From positions 1 through 41,819 of the forward strand of contig JAQUQD010000020.1 in the NCBI GenBank assembly GCA_028716265.1: 41,819 nucleotides of DNA, written 5' to 3'. The stretch comes from Bacteroidales bacterium. GTDB taxonomy: Bacteria; Bacteroidota; Bacteroidia; Bacteroidales; JAGONC01. Within the stretch, counting starts at the first letter, position 1; each line of letters opens with the position of its first letter. The notes under the pieces are model-generated. The model ran no database searches. It saw nothing but the letters and a program-made list of their open reading frames with translations, and was not told the origin of the DNA. The position numbers were made by a program, and so were the translations under genes. Positions 39,771 through 41,819 of this stretch are shown piece after piece.

Positions 39771-41618
39771 TCAGTCATGTTTTGTTTGGATTGCCTCCCG
39801 GTGATTTGCATCTTCTTGATGGTTCGGGCCGACTGGATTTGAGACCGGTGCATCACCCGATATGTCCTCAAACGTGTAATAACCCGTCGAACAGGTGAAT
39901 GTGACATAATAAATGGTGGTATCGTAAGCAGGATTCAGCAGGACAGGGATGTTATTCCCGTAACCCGGGTATCCCGTACCGGCCGGGAACTCAGTGGAAC
40001 CCCAGTTCCTTTCCCAGTTCCAGTTTTCCCGGAATTTTGATTCGACGATATTATCCGGTGGATCTGAATGATCATCTTCGACCGTGAGTTCAAAGATGGT
40101 CGTCCAGAAGTTCGGATCATTGGGATCCCGTGTCATCATGTGATCAGGCATGGTGGCTGTATCACCTCCCCAGCCGTTGAATTCACCCACCATAGTAATG
40201 ATGCCGCACGGAACGATCGGATTGACCACGGAGTCGACCCAAGGGGATTCTTCGCTCAGCCAGGTGACGATCCCTCCTGTGTAGACCGTGGTACGGTATC
40301 TCAGCTTGTCATTTGCGTAATCGAAGGCCGTGATATGATTGAGTGTATCGTTGATGCCGGGGTTCCCATTCACACTGAATCGCTTCCCGGACCGGATCTC
40401 GCCGGATGCCTCCACCGAATCAGCCCAGAATTTGAGTTTCCTTTCCGCAAAGTCGCCATAGATAAGCGGTTCGGAGGTCTGGGAGTTGGCGATGTACAGC
40501 TTGCCTGACCCCGATTCGTCCATACCGGCATAGGCCCCGATAAATACATTATTTGAACCGTAGGTATACTGGCCGGAAGCATTGCCGATAAAGGTGTTAT
40601 CATTCCCATACTGGTTCACATATCCTGATGCTTCTCCGATGCAAGTATTCCTTGAACCGGTAATATTATCATGACCCGACAACGTCCCGGCAAAGGTATT
40701 GTGAGTGCCCTCTGTGTTGAGATGACCGGATTCATAACCCATGAACGTGTTGTCATGACCTGTCGTATTGTACCTTCCTGAAAACATTCCGACGAATGTA
40801 TTTACACTGCCTGTCGTATTCCAGCGTCCGCTGAGCATGCCGATGAAGGTATTGAAGTTACCTGTTGTATTTTTGGAACCGCTGAGAAATCCCATGAACG
40901 TGTTGGAATTGCCTGTTGTATTGCTGGTTCCGCTCCAGGTACCCAGGAATGTATTGATGGAACCCTCTGTATTGCGTGCACCTGCTGAGTCACCAATGAA
41001 AATGTTACCCGAACCGGAGGTGATGGCCTCACCGCTTTTATCTCCGAAGAGAATGTTCCCCGAATTGTTGACTGTCTCCAGCCGTGTGCCCGTCAGCCGC
41101 AGCCGTTCCTGACCTCCGGTGAAAAACCGGATGTTGTCGTCACCGGGCGTCAGTTCGGTGGTGACCATGGTCTCGCCGTCGCTGTTGCGGATCAGGGGGG
41201 AAGCTTCTGCTCTGGTGGAAGTGGATGCGTGCAGCGCATAGGGCACGGCCAGCAGCTGCGTGGTGCCCAGTGCCACGAAATTGCTCCCTCCGGCTGTATC
41301 GGCCTCAATTTTAATGTAATAGCTTTTCGAACCCCACGACAGAGTATCCATGTTCCCACCGACTGCGGCTCCATTCCCGACCTCCAGATTCACCAGCCCG
41401 AAGAAGTTGGTGGTTTGCAGATGCGTTTCCTGATAGCTCACAGGTCCCACATCACTGCCCAGTAAGAGGCTAATACGGAAGTTGGTCAGCTGGTAGGCCA
41501 GCGGTTCACCATTGCTGCTGCGGACTACCGCCTGGTAGCTGAAGGAGTGAGGTACCTGGGCTGAAAGGAGAGAGGAGAAAGACATAGTAAAACTGACTAA
41601 CAGATAGATGCTTTTCAT
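39771..41618 (-). CDS. Surface protein: same stalk as the FISUMP protein, ending in an E-set domain
   Basis: I start at ATG 41618 (MKSIYLLVSFTMSFSSLLSAQ, signal peptide), 23 residues inside the track ORF. The 615-residue protein repeats the paralogue's N-terminal module (HSFSYQAVVRSSNGEPLAYQ...LLAVPYALHA, clearly a duplication also at DNA level). It then has ten or so 17-residue stalk units (about 187-365: GFLSGSKNTTGNFNTFI, GMLSGRWNTTGSVNTFV). After KLYIANSQTSEPLIYGDF and a linker the C-terminal ~140 residues form an E-set/starch-binding-like domain (GIITMVGEFNGWGGD..., FWTTIFELTVED, TFTCSTGYYTFEDI). The last ~20 residues are charged and hydrophilic, with no T9SS tail. It probably displays a glycan-binding tip on a fibrous stalk. 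Confidence 0.87.
   Translation of the reverse strand: MKSIYLLVSFTMSFSSLLSAQVPHSFSYQAVVRSSNGEPLAYQLTNFRISLLLGSDVGPVSYQETHLQTTNFFGLVNLEVGNGAAVGGNMDTLSWGSKSYYIKIEADTAGGSNFVALGTTQLLAVPYALHASTSTRAEASPLIRNSDGETMVTTELTPGDDNIRFFTGGQERLRLTGTRLETVNNSGNILFGDKSGEAITSGSGNIFIGDSAGARNTEGSINTFLGTWSGTSNTTGNSNTFMGFLSGSKNTTGNFNTFIGMLSGRWNTTGSVNTFVGMFSGRYNTTGHDNTFMGYESGHLNTEGTHNTFAGTLSGHDNITGSRNTCIGEASGYVNQYGNDNTFIGNASGQYTYGSNNVFIGAYAGMDESGSGKLYIANSQTSEPLIYGDFAERKLKFWADSVEASGEIRSGKRFSVNGNPGINDTLNHITAFDYANDKLRYRTTVYTGGIVTWLSEESPWVDSVVNPIVPCGIITMVGEFNGWGGDTATMPDHMMTRDPNDPNFWTTIFELTVEDDHSDPPDNIVESKFRENWNWERNWGSTEFPAGTGYPGYGNNIPVLLNPAYDTTIYYVTFTCSTGYYTFEDISGDAPVSNPVGPNHQEDANHREAIQTKHD
40524..41060 (-). repeat. Block of 51-bp (17-residue) stalk repeats in the E-set surface protein
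   Basis: Degenerate units G..SG..NTTG..NTF(I/V/M) repeat every 17 residues, as in the neighbouring FISUMP protein. Coordinates are estimated from residue counts. Confidence 0.75.
41230..41580 (-). repeat. Duplicated 5' segment shared with 39160-39510
   Basis: The DNA for the N-terminal module is highly similar to that of the neighbour gene over about 340 bases (for example both contain GGCACGGCCAGCAGCTG and CAGCCCGAAGAAGTTGGTGG). This marks a fairly recent tandem duplication of the stalk base. Confidence 0.75.
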
Positions 41619-41722
41619 GATTAATATGTCTAGATTTTGACAAGCGGAATGGCCCCGAAAGGTACGAAATGGTAAAAGCAATGTCAATAGGACTTATAAT
41701 TAAAGTTGGAACCCTGCTGCCG

Positions 41723-41754
41723 TTTGTTTCAGACCGAATAATTGGATATCTTTG
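41723..41754 (+). promoter_or_regulatory. Promoter with -33 TTTG and -7 TATCTTTG
   Basis: TTTG (41723-41726) and TATCTTTG (41747-41754) are 20 bases apart, a full match to the Bacteroidetes -33/-7 consensus. It drives the gene starting at 41787. Confidence 0.65.
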
Positions 41755-41786
41755 CAGCGATTTAGATTAAGAACAACGTATAGATC

Positions 41787-41819
41787 ATGAATAAGACAAT
41801 CATTATAAATAAACTGGAT
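41787..41819 (+). CDS. Start of a gene cut by the right window edge
   Basis: ATG at 41787 opens a frame MNKTIIINKLD that runs off the window. The good promoter 33 bases upstream supports a real gene. Only eleven residues are visible, so no function can be given. Confidence 0.45.
   Translation, partial: MNKTIIINKLD

Noticed and set aside
38045-41060. Periodic repeats that could suggest a CRISPR array
   Set aside because: The period is 51 bases and in frame, units are degenerate and encode the 17-residue stalk motif; no constant repeats with unique spacers.
35219-41618. Prophage tail-fibre region
   Set aside because: The N-terminal module is tail-fibre-like, but signal peptides are present and there are no phage structural, lysis or integrase genes nearby.
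1-41819. tRNA, rRNA or known riboswitch
   Set aside because: Intergenic gaps were read on both strands and no cloverleaf, rRNA segment or conserved riboswitch core was recognised; a tRNAscan/Infernal run would settle it.

Overview
The window looks like chromosomal DNA of a Bacteroidota bacterium, most likely an uncultured relative of the Bacteroidales. The evidence is a set of lineage habits: a type IX secretion (T9SS) style C-terminal sorting domain, lamin-tail and FISUMP-type surface proteins, a LytS/LytTR two-component pair, many N-terminal lipoboxes, few Shine-Dalgarno sites, and repeated matches to the Bacteroidetes promoter -7 element TAnnTTTG. No rRNA, tRNA, CRISPR array or intact insertion sequence was seen.

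Region 1 (1-8.9 kb, all minus) is centred on phosphate. In transcription order it holds a PhoU-like DUF47 protein, a PiT phosphate permease whose C-terminus carries a coiled coil and a LuxR-type helix-turn-helix, an OprP/OprO-like porin, a lipoprotein with five lamin-tail repeats, a degenerate CYTH-like protein, an intact CYTH triphosphatase-like enzyme, and a truncated DASS anion transporter. The PiT reading frame is cut by one in-frame TAA at the position of an expected lysine. An ATG lies six bases after that stop.

Region 2 (9.1-14.6 kb) holds a CDF metal transporter, a decayed multihaem cytochrome, a frameshifted porin with a CxxCH motif, a C69 dipeptidase and an SPFH/stomatin-like protein.

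Region 3 (14.7-21.8 kb, plus) is the most unusual part. It is a compact five-gene set: a small helical protein, a 1225-residue protein with a TULIP-like front, three PKD domains, a jelly-roll and a novel C-terminal domain, a 246-residue protein carrying the same C-terminal domain, a phasin-like helical protein with an Ig-like tail, and a polyprenyl diphosphate synthase. I infer a lipid or isoprenoid handling system. Two of its genes have unusually strong ribosome binding sites.

Region 4 (21.8-31.7 kb) has gene remnants, a cysteine-rich protein, a small secreted protein, a LytS/LytTR pair, a starch-related trio (an E-set lipoprotein, a GH13 amylase lipoprotein and an FG-GAP T9SS cargo) and a CopA-type copper ATPase.

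Region 5 (31.7-41.8 kb, minus) has a GT-C glycosyltransferase, a secreted two-domain VOC protein, a helical-repeat protein and two long paralogous surface proteins. The paralogues share an N-terminal stalk but end in different C-terminal modules. A new plus-strand gene starts at the right edge behind a good promoter.
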